Notes: generated from the letters alone by a model not told the origin. A DNA stretch of 64,000 bases from Bacillus sp. SA1-12 (GCF_000981385.1 NZ_LATZ01000113.1:1-64000); one strand, 5' to 3'. Shown: positions 41,176 through 51,205, numbered from the stretch's first letter. A program made the numbers and translations.

Positions 41176-43704
41176 ATGTCTATAAAAAAGAAATTACCTT
41201 TAATTTTTTCAACACTTGTTCTTTGTATTTTAATTGCAAACAATACCCTCCATTATATACGCTCCAAAAATAACTTAATATCATCGAATGAAAGGGAAAT
41301 TTCATTGATCGTTCAGCAGCTTTCCTATCTGGTTGAGACTGCAAAAGAAGGTTCTCTCTATGTAGAAAACATTATCGGCAGGGAACTGAGAACTGCTTCA
41401 ATTGCGATCAGAAATTCACTCCCATCCACCCATCAGGACGTTTCCAATGACAGGTTAAAAGAGCTTGCAACGGAGCTTATGGTATCACATATAACTCTTT
41501 TAACGAAGACAGAAACTGATATTGTCGGAATTAAATCTTCAGATCCATATGAAATCAATATGTCTACTAAGGGGTGGGGATACTGGTATACAGCATTTCA
41601 GCAGCTTTTTTCCGAACAACCGGTTAACGTTGGGAAAGGGCAAACCTTGCCAAATTATTGGTCAGGTCCAATTGAAGTTGCCTCCAGTAATCCTGATCAC
41701 ACAGATAAATGGGGTTATTATTATGATGGAAAGGCAAATTATATTATCAATCCTTATTTAAGAGATAACGAAGTCTTAGAATATGAGAAACGGTTTGGAC
41801 CAGGAAATGTCATGGAAGAGGTAACGAAAAATCTTGAAGGAGTACTTGAATTAACCGTTTTTAATCCAAAAAACTTTGGAAAAGAAAAAGAAGTTGTTCA
41901 TTTAAACGGAAATAGCTATATTCGTATTTCAGCACAGCCCATTTGGTATGGGACATATCTATTTACAAATAAAGAAAAAGACGCAAATTATATTCAAGCT
42001 GCAGTAAAATCAGGAAAAGATAAAAGGTATAATCAAGTATTAAAAAATAAACATGTCATCAAAACCTTTGTCCCCGTTGATCTAAATTCAAAGGAACCAT
42101 ATGTCATTGGTATAACCTATGATTATGATCTAATCCAAAAGCAATTAAACAGGGAATTGATCGATTATCTTTTATCATCACTTGTTTTTATGATTCTTGT
42201 TATTCTAATAAGTTTGGTCTTTTCAAAATCAATTACTAATCCTATAGCTATGATTGCCGACCATGTAAATATGATTGCACAAGGACATTTTAACAACAGG
42301 ATAAGCCTGAATCGAAAGGATGAACTTGGCCATTTGGCAACAAATATAAATTCATTATCAAATGATTTAAAAACCTACACTGATGACCTTAAGAAAAGTC
42401 AGGAGGTTATTAAATACCAGGCATATCATGATCCATTAACAACTTTGCCTAATCGCAGGTTTGTTCAAGAAAAGCTGGCAGAAATGATTCATAAGGCCAA
42501 TTTGATGAATGGGATCGTTGGTGTGATTTTTATGGATATCGATCGTTTTAAACATATTAATGATTCAATGGGTCATAAATCAGGTGATCTGTTATTAAAA
42601 CTTATTTCTGAACGTATAACGAATTGTTTACCAGAGGGCATTAGCTTTGTTGCAAGACAGGGTGGTGATGAATTTATTATTTTGCTTGAGGATACAAACG
42701 AACAAATGGTGTGTCATTTTGCTTTTACAATTGTCGATCAACTCAAACAGCCTTTTGAATTAAACGATAGGGAGATATATATTGGCGCAAGCTGCGGAAT
42801 AAGCTTTTATCCCGCCCATACAAACGATATAGACAAGCTTATTGTGAATGCTGATCAAGCGATGTATAAGGCAAAAAAGCAAGGAGGAAATAAAGTAGTC
42901 ATTTATGATCCGAATGAAGGAAATACAAATAAGGAAAGGCTGCATATTGAAGCACGTCTTAGAAAAGCAATTCAAGATCAAAACATTGAAGTGTACTATC
43001 AACCAAAGGTACAGGGAGATACAGGGGAAATTATCGGTGCTGAAGCACTCGCAAGGTGGAAAGACCATGACCATCAGTATGTTTTACCTTCAGTCTTCAT
43101 CCCAATTGCTGAAGAATCAGGCCTTATTCAATCTTTGTTTGAATTAGTCTTAAGGAAATCGATGTCCAGAATGATGGAGTGGAATAAAAATTTTCTAGAA
43201 AGAATGAGTATTTCCGTAAATGTTTCAGCTCAGCAGTTTACAGAACCCTCTAAGTTTATAAAGAGTATAAAGCTTGCTTTAAGCGATTTATGTTTTCCCC
43301 CTGAGCTTTTAGAAATTGAAATTACTGAGGGTACCTTGCTGAAGAATCTTAAAGAGACGAAAGCTGCTCTTGAAGAAATAAGTCAATTGGGGGTAACCAT
43401 TTCTATTGATGATTTTGGTACCGGCTATTCATCGTTAAGCTACTTAAGCAATTTACCGATTAACAGCCTTAAAATAGATAAGTCATTCATTAAAGAAATG
43501 GATGAAAATGGTTCTAATACTGAAATTCCAGAGGGGATTATTCACTTAGCAAGGAGTCTAAGATTAGACATTATTGCAGAAGGAGTTGAAAAAGAGCATC
43601 AAAAGGAATATCTACTGAATAATGGATGTCAGGTTATGCAGGGGTATTACTTTTATATGCCTTTATGTGAGACCGAATTTGCACGTATAGTTGCTTCAAG
43701 ATAA
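41176..43704 (+). CDS. membrane GGDEF-EAL cyclic-di-GMP enzyme with HAMP
   Basis: This 842-residue protein has, in order: transmembrane helix 1 (about 8-26), an extracytoplasmic Cache-like sensor (about 30-325), helix 2 (YLLSSLVFMILVILISLVF), a HAMP domain, GGDEF (ARQGGDEFIILLED) and EAL (GAEALARWKDHDHQYVLP; DDFGTGYSSLSYL; IDKSFIKEMDE). Both catalytic motifs are intact, so it could make and degrade c-di-GMP. No RxxD inhibitory site precedes GGDEF. The start is ATG with GGAGGTAG. The ligand is unknown. Confidence 0.93.
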   Translation: MSIKKKLPLIFSTLVLCILIANNTLHYIRSKNNLISSNEREISLIVQQLSYLVETAKEGSLYVENIIGRELRTASIAIRNSLPSTHQDVSNDRLKELATELMVSHITLLTKTETDIVGIKSSDPYEINMSTKGWGYWYTAFQQLFSEQPVNVGKGQTLPNYWSGPIEVASSNPDHTDKWGYYYDGKANYIINPYLRDNEVLEYEKRFGPGNVMEEVTKNLEGVLELTVFNPKNFGKEKEVVHLNGNSYIRISAQPIWYGTYLFTNKEKDANYIQAAVKSGKDKRYNQVLKNKHVIKTFVPVDLNSKEPYVIGITYDYDLIQKQLNRELIDYLLSSLVFMILVILISLVFSKSITNPIAMIADHVNMIAQGHFNNRISLNRKDELGHLATNINSLSNDLKTYTDDLKKSQEVIKYQAYHDPLTTLPNRRFVQEKLAEMIHKANLMNGIVGVIFMDIDRFKHINDSMGHKSGDLLLKLISERITNCLPEGISFVARQGGDEFIILLEDTNEQMVCHFAFTIVDQLKQPFELNDREIYIGASCGISFYPAHTNDIDKLIVNADQAMYKAKKQGGNKVVIYDPNEGNTNKERLHIEARLRKAIQDQNIEVYYQPKVQGDTGEIIGAEALARWKDHDHQYVLPSVFIPIAEESGLIQSLFELVLRKSMSRMMEWNKNFLERMSISVNVSAQQFTEPSKFIKSIKLALSDLCFPPELLEIEITEGTLLKNLKETKAALEEISQLGVTISIDDFGTGYSSLSYLSNLPINSLKIDKSFIKEMDENGSNTEIPEGIIHLARSLRLDIIAEGVEKEHQKEYLLNNGCQVMQGYYFYMPLCETEFARIVASR

Positions 43705-43706
43705 AG

Positions 43707-43743
43707 TAGGGGCTGGCCTTATTGAGGCTGCCCCTATTATTAT
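43707..43743 (+). terminator. terminator of GGDEF-EAL gene
   Basis: Stem AGGGGCTGGCC / GGCTGCCCCT followed by ATTATTATA. Confidence 0.65.
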
Positions 43744-43852
43744 ATGTTGGGAACGTGCATTCGCATTCTAACAATGGTAAAATAAAGTAAGATTTTCATC
43801 ATTAAGATGGTTACAGGTAGAACAGGTCCAAATATAAAGGTGGAACAAATAT

Positions 43853-45100
43853 ATGAGGAAATCAATTCGATTTATCCATGCTGCAGATTTACATATTGAT
43901 AGCCCGTTTGTAGGCTTAAAGCATTTGCCTTCAGAGCTATTTGAAAAAATAAAGGAAAGCACGTTTCTAGCTTTTTCGAAGTTAATTTCAAGCGCGATAA
44001 AAGAACAGGTTGATTTCGTCCTTTTATCAGGTGATTTATACGATGGTGAGGAGAGAAGTCTAAAGGCACAGCTAAGGCTGAAAAAGGAATTTGAACGGTT
44101 GGCAGAAGCTGGTATAGAAGTATACGTTATTCATGGCAATCATGATCATATGGGAGGAAATTGGCTGGATCTTGAGTGGCCCGGCAATGTCCATGTTTTC
44201 TCATGCAAGCAGGTTGAAATGAAGGTATTTTCAAAAGGCGAGGTCCCATATGCCTATATATATGGATATAGCTATCCTTCCCGTTCTGTCATGGAAAATA
44301 TGACGGCGCACTATCAGAAAAAAGATAATCATTCTGTTTTTCACATTGGAATGCTCCATGGCTCAATAGAAGGAAATAAGGAGCATGAAGTGTATTGCCC
44401 GTTCAAAATCAGTGATTTACTCAGCAAGGATTTTGATTATTGGGCATTAGGACATATTCATAAGCGTCAAATTCTCCATGAACGAAATCCATTCATTGCG
44501 TATCCAGGAAATATTCAAGGAAGGCATCGTAAGGAGTCAGGAGAAAAAGGGTTTTATTTAGTTGATATGCATGAAGAGGATGCGAATATAGAGTTCATTT
44601 CCGCAGAGGAAGTGATCTGGGAAGTTGTTGAACTCTCAATTGCCAGCCTTACTAGTTTTTCAGAATTAATAAGAACGTGTCAAAATGTAAATGAACAATT
44701 TCGCAAAAATCAACGCTCAGTTTGTTTAACGATAACATTAAGAGGAGCTGGTGAATTATCCCGCTCCCTACAATCAAAAGAAACGATTGACGATTTAATA
44801 GATGCTCTTAATGAAGAGGAAGCTGAATATGACCCTTTTGTATGGGTAGTCAAAATCGTTAATCAAACAACTGATTTGATTGAAAAAAGTCCAAAGCTTT
44901 CTTCCTTTTTCAATGATTTGCATATGACAGTTGAAAACTATCAGTCTTTTGATGAGGTTATTCAGCCGCTCGCACAGCATCCAATCTACCGAAAATATAT
45001 TGCCGCGTTTACTCTGGAGGAACAAAAACAGTTATTAGCAGAAGCAGAGCAGCTTATACATAAAGAATTACTCGCGCAAAGTGAGGTGAAGAAGGCTTGA
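43853..45100 (+). CDS. yhaO: SbcD-like exonuclease YhaO
   Basis: This 415-residue Mre11/SbcD-type metallophosphoesterase has motifs HAADLHIDSPFVGL (residues 9-22), LLSGDLYDGEE, VIHGNHDHMGG, GMLHGS and ALGHIHKRQ, which supply the dinuclear Mn2+ site. It probably cleaves DNA together with the SMC-like YhaN encoded next. The stop codon overlaps the yhaN start (TTGA), so the two are coupled. The C-terminal ~130 residues form the partner-binding tail. The order yhaO-yhaN-yhaM matches B. subtilis. Confidence 0.92.
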   Translation: MRKSIRFIHAADLHIDSPFVGLKHLPSELFEKIKESTFLAFSKLISSAIKEQVDFVLLSGDLYDGEERSLKAQLRLKKEFERLAEAGIEVYVIHGNHDHMGGNWLDLEWPGNVHVFSCKQVEMKVFSKGEVPYAYIYGYSYPSRSVMENMTAHYQKKDNHSVFHIGMLHGSIEGNKEHEVYCPFKISDLLSKDFDYWALGHIHKRQILHERNPFIAYPGNIQGRHRKESGEKGFYLVDMHEEDANIEFISAEEVIWEVVELSIASLTSFSELIRTCQNVNEQFRKNQRSVCLTITLRGAGELSRSLQSKETIDDLIDALNEEEAEYDPFVWVVKIVNQTTDLIEKSPKLSSFFNDLHMTVENYQSFDEVIQPLAQHPIYRKYIAAFTLEEQKQLLAEAEQLIHKELLAQSEVKKA

Positions 45101-48081
45101 AGATTGAAGAACTAATGATATATGGTTATGGAAAGTTTGAGAATCAAAGAATTATATTAGAGGATCCAGAGCTTCAGGTCATTTATGGTGAAAACGAAGC
45201 AGGGAAATCAACGATTATGTCCTTTATTCATAGCATTCTATTTGGATTCCCTTCAAAACTGCAAACCGAAAATCGTTATGAACCAAAAAATGGCGCTGCA
45301 TATGGTGGTTACTTGATTGTAAATTCATTAGACAATATCCGATTAAAAATAGAAAGACGCCCTGGAAAATCTGGTGGGGAACTAAAAATTAAATCTGAAC
45401 AGGGGGATATTTTAAATGAAGAGCATTTACAAACATTACTAGGCGGGATCGACAGAGAGACGTATAAGTCCATTTTCTCGTTTGATATACACGGGCTTCA
45501 ACAGGTTCAAAAACTAAATTCAGATCAAATTGGAAAGTTTTTGTTTCTATCAAGCATTTATGGAGCGGATGCCCTATTTGCAGTTGAACATTCCCTTATC
45601 AGGCAACAAGACACGCTCTATAAGCCTAGCGGAAAAAGACCGTTACTTAATGAGACCCTTTCAAAACTAAAAGAGAGCAATAGCCAATTGCTGGAGGCAA
45701 AACGAAAAAATAATGAGTACCAACATTTATTAGATGAAAAAGATTCTATAGAAAAACAGCTCGATTCATTAGAAGCGGAAAAACAGCGATATGTAACAAG
45801 GCAAAGAGAGCTTGAAAAACTGCAATCAGTTCTCCCGATGATCAGGGAAAAAGATTGGTGCCTAGAACAATTAAGGCTGCTTCCTGATACAGAGGGTTTT
45901 CCAGAGGATGGGTTAAAAAAGCTGGATCATCTGTTATTGACTCTTCAGCCAATGGAAGCGCAGCTTCATTCCTTACAAAGTAAAATTCAGCAATATGAAG
46001 CTGAGGAGAAGGAGCTTATTGTTAATAAGACATTGCTGCAAATGCTCCCATCTATTCACTCTTTGCGGGAACAGCTTCCATTATATAAGGAAAAAAACAA
46101 AAAAAGACATCAGAAGGAACAAAGTCTTGAACAGCTGCAAAATGAATTAGCTCTTTACAAACAGAGGTTATACCCCCATCTTCAAGATGAAGAGATGATA
46201 AAGATTCCTGCAACAGTCCCGATAAAAGAGGCAATCAAAAAGATAATAACTGAGGACCAGCACTTAAGACAGCGGAAGGAAATGTTAGACAGACAATTTG
46301 ATCAAGCCAAGACGTCATTGGAAGAATCTGAATGGAATCTGAGCGAATTCGAAAAGGATGTTTTACCTGATGAGAAAAGAACGTCATTAGAAAATGAAAT
46401 TGCTAGAAAAGAAGCGGCGAATCCCTCCCATTTAAAAGCAGAGCATCAGCAAATTCTCTTAAAAATAATACAGAGAAAAGGTGACCATAGGCAAGAGAAA
46501 AAACAGCGCGGCATTCTGCTTGGCAGTTTGTCTATCCTATTATTAATAAGCGCCCTTTATTTTGTCACTCACCAAAACTGGATGGTCGTTAGTATCCTGA
46601 TAGGCGGTATGATTATAGCATGCCTGCAATTAAAGCGGATTCTGAAAAAAGAGGATCCTTTGATCATTCATTTAAGGGAGAGACAGCAGGAGCTTGAAAG
46701 GGATTTATCATCACTTGAGGAAAGAGATGGAGACAATCAATCTTTGTCCCAAATGATGAATTTACTTGAAAAGGATAATAAACTAAAGCAGGCTATTCAT
46801 CATGAGGAGCTTTTACATAAACAGCATGAAAGAACCTATGATCGTGTTTTAAAGCTTTATGAGGAATGGGAAAAAGATCAATTTCAACATTCAGAGAGAA
46901 TTGCTCAATTAGTGCATCAGTTAAAACTAGAGAAACATACATCAGCAGAGGCTTTGTTAGAAGCATTTGAACTTTTGCAGCATATTCAACTGCTGCTGCT
47001 AAAAAAACAACAGGTTCTCTCAGAGCTTAAAGGAATAAAGGAAGAGTTAGAACAATTTGAACAAATAGTAGCAGAAGCACAGGAAGTTTGTGGCATTAAA
47101 CAATCTGAGATTGAGGAAGCAGTATATGAGTTAATGAACCTTTCCAGCAAAGAAGCTGATAAAAATAAGAAGCGAATGAAAGTGAAGGATCGTATATCAG
47201 AAACAATTGAAGCGATGAACACACTATCAGAAAAGGTGAGCTTTTTGAGGCAGGAAAAGGAGACGTTAATCACAAAAGTTGGCGTGGCTGATGAGGAAGA
47301 ATTCCGTAAGCTTGCCAAATGCCACCTTGAAAGAGAAGAAATAAATAAGAAACTGCTTTGGATTGAAAAACAGCTGAAAACAGACAAGCAGATTGATTTT
47401 GAGACAATTCAGATGGATGAATACGAGGATCCTGATGGAAAATTATTTGAGTTAGAAAAAATGATAGAAGCTGTTGTAAAAAATGAAAAGGCCGCACAGC
47501 AAAAATACTCCAATGTAATCATTAAGCTTAAGGAAATGGAACAAAGCGGTATGTATTCACACCTCCGCCATGCATTTGAAAATGAGAAGGCTATCGTAAG
47601 GGAGTTTGCTGAACAGTGGGTGATTCGGGCCCTGGCAAAGGATTTATTAAACCAAACAGTAGAACGGCATCGGAAAACGAAGCTTCCGTCATTAATCACC
47701 TATATTGAAGCCTATTTTAAGAAACTCACATCGAATAAATATCGGCATGTGTTTTTACCTGAAAATAAGCAATCGTTTATTGTTGAGCGCAAAGATGGAA
47801 TAAGCTTTTATGCGGAAGAACTTAGCCAAGCAACTGCCGAACAACTGTATCTATCGATTCGCTTAGCATTGATAAAAGCAATCAATGAACAAATCCGATT
47901 ACCCATTATGATTGATGACAGCTTTGTACATTTTGATCATCAACGAACAGCTAATAGCGTAAAGCTTTTACAGGAGCTTAAGCAGGAAAACCAAGTCATT
48001 TACTTTACCTGTCATCAGCATATGGCGAAATCAGCTTTGTTCCATCATGTTATCAATCTGTCAGAGATACATGCCGGATAA
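45097..48081 (+). CDS. yhaN: SbcC/Rad50-like ATPase YhaN
   Basis: This 994-residue SMC-type protein has an N-terminal ABC half with Walker A GENEAGKST (about 31-39). It is followed by coiled coils, a central hydrophobic hairpin (GILLGSLSILLLISALYFV and WMVVSILIGGMIIACL, about 468-510), more coiled coil, and a C-terminal half with signature ELSQATAEQLYLSIRLAL and Walker B LPIMIDDSFVHFD. The two helices suggest membrane anchoring in place of a Rad50 zinc hook. The start is TTG with GTGAGGTGAAG. It is the partner of YhaO in a predicted DNA-processing complex. Confidence 0.92.
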   Translation: MKIEELMIYGYGKFENQRIILEDPELQVIYGENEAGKSTIMSFIHSILFGFPSKLQTENRYEPKNGAAYGGYLIVNSLDNIRLKIERRPGKSGGELKIKSEQGDILNEEHLQTLLGGIDRETYKSIFSFDIHGLQQVQKLNSDQIGKFLFLSSIYGADALFAVEHSLIRQQDTLYKPSGKRPLLNETLSKLKESNSQLLEAKRKNNEYQHLLDEKDSIEKQLDSLEAEKQRYVTRQRELEKLQSVLPMIREKDWCLEQLRLLPDTEGFPEDGLKKLDHLLLTLQPMEAQLHSLQSKIQQYEAEEKELIVNKTLLQMLPSIHSLREQLPLYKEKNKKRHQKEQSLEQLQNELALYKQRLYPHLQDEEMIKIPATVPIKEAIKKIITEDQHLRQRKEMLDRQFDQAKTSLEESEWNLSEFEKDVLPDEKRTSLENEIARKEAANPSHLKAEHQQILLKIIQRKGDHRQEKKQRGILLGSLSILLLISALYFVTHQNWMVVSILIGGMIIACLQLKRILKKEDPLIIHLRERQQELERDLSSLEERDGDNQSLSQMMNLLEKDNKLKQAIHHEELLHKQHERTYDRVLKLYEEWEKDQFQHSERIAQLVHQLKLEKHTSAEALLEAFELLQHIQLLLLKKQQVLSELKGIKEELEQFEQIVAEAQEVCGIKQSEIEEAVYELMNLSSKEADKNKKRMKVKDRISETIEAMNTLSEKVSFLRQEKETLITKVGVADEEEFRKLAKCHLEREEINKKLLWIEKQLKTDKQIDFETIQMDEYEDPDGKLFELEKMIEAVVKNEKAAQQKYSNVIIKLKEMEQSGMYSHLRHAFENEKAIVREFAEQWVIRALAKDLLNQTVERHRKTKLPSLITYIEAYFKKLTSNKYRHVFLPENKQSFIVERKDGISFYAEELSQATAEQLYLSIRLALIKAINEQIRLPIMIDDSFVHFDHQRTANSVKLLQELKQENQVIYFTCHQHMAKSALFHHVINLSEIHAG

Positions 48082-48240
48082 GGAAAGATTTATGTGATTT
48101 AAAGCTGTAAATTGATTCCTATGCTATACTAAATCATACACAAGTAATAATTTAAAAAGTCTCTTTTTTAAAAAGATTTTTGTTTCTTTAAAAGCTGTCA
48201 TGCACATAGTTGATTTTTCCACTATAATGATTGGAGCTTA

Positions 48241-48357
48241 AGGAGTGAGGTTCCTGTGGGAGTAACGAGACAGGGGAGAGACCTGAGCAAGTCAAGGAGG
48301 CTCTCGTGGCCACCTGCCTTAGGAAGAGAGTGCTTGCAACGGAAATCAACAGGCAAA
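48241..48357 (+). repeat. repeat family B, longest copy
   Basis: GAGTGAGGTTCCTGTGGGAG ... AGGAGGCTCTCGTGGCC ... GGAAATCAACAGGCA is the fullest family-B element here. Related copies, some inverted or truncated, occur at 4150, 16786, 33991, 53942 and 57052. The apparent 65-codon frame inside it is a repeat artefact. The 48082-48597 gap holds nothing else except the yhaM leader. Confidence 0.7.
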
Positions 48358-48597
48358 TTAAAGCGGGACGTCATACAAAACATGGTTAATTATATGCCTT
48401 CATTGGGTAATTCCTTAATAGTCTCACTTTTATTCAAGAGAACACGTAAATGAATAATTAAGCTTGCGAAAAACAGCCTTTAAGAAAAAAGATATGCATT
48501 TGGCAAAGGCTGATTTGCCGGAAATGCCAAAATCGCGTTAATGATAAAAAGAACTGTACTAAAAGAGAAATTGTTAAAACTGAGAGGAGCTTTGATT

Positions 48598-49542
48598 ATG
48601 GCTAAAGGAATACTCTATTATGATGTTGGGGAGCAAGTGGATGTACATCTGCTTATTAAGTCAGCTACAAAGGGGATTGCCAGCAACGGAAAGGCATTCC
48701 TGACCCTTATTTTACAGGATACATCTGGTGAAATTGAAGCAAAGCTTTGGGACGCTACAGCAGAAGATGAGGCCGCCTATGCTCCCCAAAGCATTGTGAA
48801 AATCTACGGAGATATCCATCATTATCGTGGCCGAAATCAATTAAAGATTCGCAACATTCGTCCTAAGCATGAGGAAGAAACTGTTAATATCTCTGACTTT
48901 TTAGAAACGGCTCCAGTCCCTAAGGATGTCATGAACGATAAAATAACACAATATATTTTTGAAATGAAAAATCCTAAAATTCAACGGATTACACGCTATC
49001 TCTTAAAAAAGCATGGAACAGCATTTATGGAATATCCGGCTGCAACAAAAAATCATCATGAATTTGTCTCTGGTTTAGCATACCATGTTGTCTCAATGCT
49101 TGATTTAGCCAAATCTATTGCTTCTTTATATCCAAGTCTGGATACTGATTTGCTTTATTCAGGTGTCATCCTTCATGACTTAGGTAAGGTAATTGAACTT
49201 TCTGGTCCCATTAGCACAACGTACACGGTAGAAGGGAATTTATTAGGTCATATTTCGATCATGGTAAATGAAATTGCAAAAGCTGCTGAGCATTTGCAAA
49301 TTGAAGGAGAAGAAGTAATTGTCCTTCAGCATTTAGTGTTGAGTCACCATGGCAAGGCAGAATGGGGAAGTCCGAAGCCGCCAATGATTAAGGAGGCGGA
49401 AATTCTCCATTATATCGATAACCTTGATGCAAAGATGAACATGCTTGATCGCGCCCTTGAAAGAGTAAAGCCAGGTGAATATACAGAGAGAGTATTTGCA
49501 TTAGATAATCGATCGTTTTACAAGCCAACCTTTCATAAATAA
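48598..49542 (+). CDS. yhaM: 3'-5' exoribonuclease YhaM
   Basis: This 314-residue nuclease has an N-terminal OB fold (KAFLTLILQDTSGEIEAKLWD) and an HD hydrolase domain (HHEFVSGLAYHVVSML, SGVILHDLGKVIELS, HHGKAEWGSPKPP). It degrades RNA and ssDNA 3'-5' with Mn2+/Co2+. An upstream in-frame ATG exists at 48541, but ATG 48598 after GAGAGGAGC gives a length identical to B. subtilis YhaM and a matching MAKGI start. It follows yhaON. Confidence 0.95.
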   Translation: MAKGILYYDVGEQVDVHLLIKSATKGIASNGKAFLTLILQDTSGEIEAKLWDATAEDEAAYAPQSIVKIYGDIHHYRGRNQLKIRNIRPKHEEETVNISDFLETAPVPKDVMNDKITQYIFEMKNPKIQRITRYLLKKHGTAFMEYPAATKNHHEFVSGLAYHVVSMLDLAKSIASLYPSLDTDLLYSGVILHDLGKVIELSGPISTTYTVEGNLLGHISIMVNEIAKAAEHLQIEGEEVIVLQHLVLSHHGKAEWGSPKPPMIKEAEILHYIDNLDAKMNMLDRALERVKPGEYTERVFALDNRSFYKPTFHK

Positions 49543-49647
49543 TTAATTGACACATCTATAGTTGGAATAACAATTGCTTCCCCTGCATAAGTTTTAATAA
49601 AAGGGCTTGTCATATCATTTATACAAGTAATAAAAGGGGGAGCATAT

Positions 49648-49860
49648 ATGCTTTTATTGCCATGGTGGATATATGTATGTATTATCGGGATCCTTATTAG
49701 TGGTTATATGGCGTTTAAAACTGCTCGGGAAGATAAACAGATTGATCATGAGTTTATCGAGAAGGAAGGGCAAGTATTTATTGAGAGAATCGAACAAGAG
49801 CGCCAAAAAAAACGAGAAACATTGGAACAACAAGTTCAAAATGATCAAACTGCGATCTAA
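49648..49860 (+). CDS. yhaL: sporulation protein YhaL
   Basis: This 70-residue protein has one N-terminal transmembrane helix (LLPWWIYVCIIGILISGYMAF) followed by a charged helical tail. Length, topology and position between yhaM and prsA match B. subtilis YhaL, a sporulation-associated membrane protein of unknown mechanism. The ATG follows AAAGGGGGAGC. It shares a bidirectional terminator with convergent prsA. Confidence 0.85.
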   Translation: MLLLPWWIYVCIIGILISGYMAFKTAREDKQIDHEFIEKEGQVFIERIEQERQKKRETLEQQVQNDQTAI

Positions 49861-49872
49861 ACTGTTTAATGC

Positions 49873-49903
49873 AAAAAAGAGGCTGAATTCAGCCTCTTTT
49901 TTA
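49873..49903. terminator. bidirectional terminator between yhaL and prsA
   Basis: Perfect palindrome GAGGCTGAATTCAGCCTC flanked by A6 and T7 runs, so it works in both directions. Confidence 0.95.
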
Positions 49904-50791
49904 TTACTTTTCTTCAGTATTAGCTTCATTTTCTGTATCTGTTTCAGATTCTGCTGTTTTTTCCTTAAATAAATCCTTAAATTCATCATCTTTCACTTCA
50001 ACATTTGCATCCTTAATCGCTTTATCTAACGCAGATTGGACTGTGTCAGGTTGCTGGATTTTTTGGCTGCGTACATCTTCCGTTAAGGATTCCTTCATTT
50101 CATCAAAAGGTTTTACAGTTTGGGTAACCTTAATTATATGATAACCGTAATCTGTTTTGATTGGTTCACTTACTTGTCCTTCCTTTAGCTTAAAGGCTGC
50201 ATCTTCAAATTCCTTCACCATTTGACCCTTGCCGAACCAGCCTAATTCTCCGCCATTTTGAGCTGAGCCTGTATCTGTTGAATATTCTTTTGCAAGGTCT
50301 TCAAATTTATCGCCTTTTGCAAGCTTATCTTTCACTTCTTTTGCCTTTGCCTCATCTTCTACCAAGATGTGGCTGGCTTTCACTTTGCCCTTAAGCGTAT
50401 CGTAGTATGCCTTTAAATCCCCATCTGTCACTTTTACTTCCGCTTCAGCTGCTTTTTTTCTAAGTAAGTCAACTTTGAGAATTTGTTTAACAACATCTTC
50501 TCCTTGCATTTCAACCATACTTGTAAATTGAGCGCCTAATTGCGCTTTATATTTATCAAACTCAGCTTGAACTTCCTTATCGGAAACTTTATATTTTTCG
50601 CTTAACACCTTTTCATGAACAAGCTCTGTTAGAACATCTTCACCAAATCGTTCCTTCATTGCTTCGTAAAATTCTTCTTTTGTAATATTACCTGCTTTCG
50701 TCTCTACAACAGCCTCTGAATTTCCGTTGTTGCAAGCGCTTAAAGCAAAGAGGCTTGTTGCTGCTGCTAGTGCAATTGCTACCTTTTTCAT
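49904..50791 (-). CDS. prsA: foldase lipoprotein PrsA
   Basis: This peptidyl-prolyl isomerase folds secreted proteins on the outer face of the membrane. It has a lipoprotein signal (MKKVAIALAAATSLFALSAC, lipidated Cys at residue 20), an N-terminal foldase arm and a parvulin domain (VKASHILVEDEAKAKEV; NGGELGWFGKGQMV; YGYHIIKV, about 134-225). An acidic C-terminal tail follows. A TTG at 50803 is in frame but abuts the AGGAG, so ATG 50791 is preferred (295 aa). ScoC, Ecs and PrsA in the same region all influence protein secretion. Confidence 0.94.
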   Translation of the reverse strand: MKKVAIALAAATSLFALSACNNGNSEAVVETKAGNITKEEFYEAMKERFGEDVLTELVHEKVLSEKYKVSDKEVQAEFDKYKAQLGAQFTSMVEMQGEDVVKQILKVDLLRKKAAEAEVKVTDGDLKAYYDTLKGKVKASHILVEDEAKAKEVKDKLAKGDKFEDLAKEYSTDTGSAQNGGELGWFGKGQMVKEFEDAAFKLKEGQVSEPIKTDYGYHIIKVTQTVKPFDEMKESLTEDVRSQKIQQPDTVQSALDKAIKDANVEVKDDEFKDLFKEKTAESETDTENEANTEEK

Positions 50792-51063
50792 CTTTTGATA
50801 CAACTCCTAGTCATGATATTTAGATTGTATTCCATTAGAAAAACCTGGCTAAGTGCCAAGTGCAAATGGCGAAAGACGTTTTTAATCTTATACTGCCTCA
50901 GATGTAGAATCGCAACCTTCCAAGATAGTACAAGAAATACTATACCATAATGTGACAAATTCAAAAAGTTTTTTCAAGGTTATTCAACATTTTTAGACGT
51001 TACTTTCCGAGAGCAGGGCTGAACCAGCAAAATGAATTTAAAAGGAACTGGGCAAACGTCCAA

Positions 51064-51090
51064 ACAAATAGGAACATTTATCATAGGATA
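51064..51090 (+). promoter_or_regulatory. candidate sigma-K promoter of YjcZ-type gene
   Basis: AC at 51064-51065, 16 nt, then CATAGGATA at 51082-51090 fits sigma-K consensus (AC-N16/17-CATANNNTA). The identical -10 CATAGGATA also precedes the second YjcZ gene (51275-51283), though that copy lacks a clear -35. Confidence 0.55.
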
Positions 51091-51118
51091 TTTTGAAAAG
51101 ATAAAGGAGGTAGTGGAT

Positions 51119-51205
51119 ATGGGTAAAGGATATTCTAACAACTTTGCTTTGATTGTCGTATTATTCATTTTGCTAATTATTATTGGGGCTTCTTATCTTT
51201 ATTAA
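51119..51205 (+). CDS. YjcZ family sporulation mini-protein (copy 1)
   Basis: This 28-residue hydrophobic peptide is GKGYSNNFALIVVLFILLII followed by GASYLY after the initiator Met. It matches the YjcZ/YjcZ-like pattern of a Gly/Tyr-rich N-terminus, FALIVVLFILLIIxG and a short end. Family members are small spore-associated membrane peptides. The ATG is preceded by AAAGGAGGTAG. A sigma-K-like promoter is upstream. Confidence 0.8.
   Translation: MGKGYSNNFALIVVLFILLIIIGASYLY

Noticed and set aside
48256..48453. 65-codon plus-strand ORF
   Set aside because: It lies entirely in a family-B repeat and its 3' flank, has no fitting ribosome-binding site, and its sequence shows repeat-derived composition.
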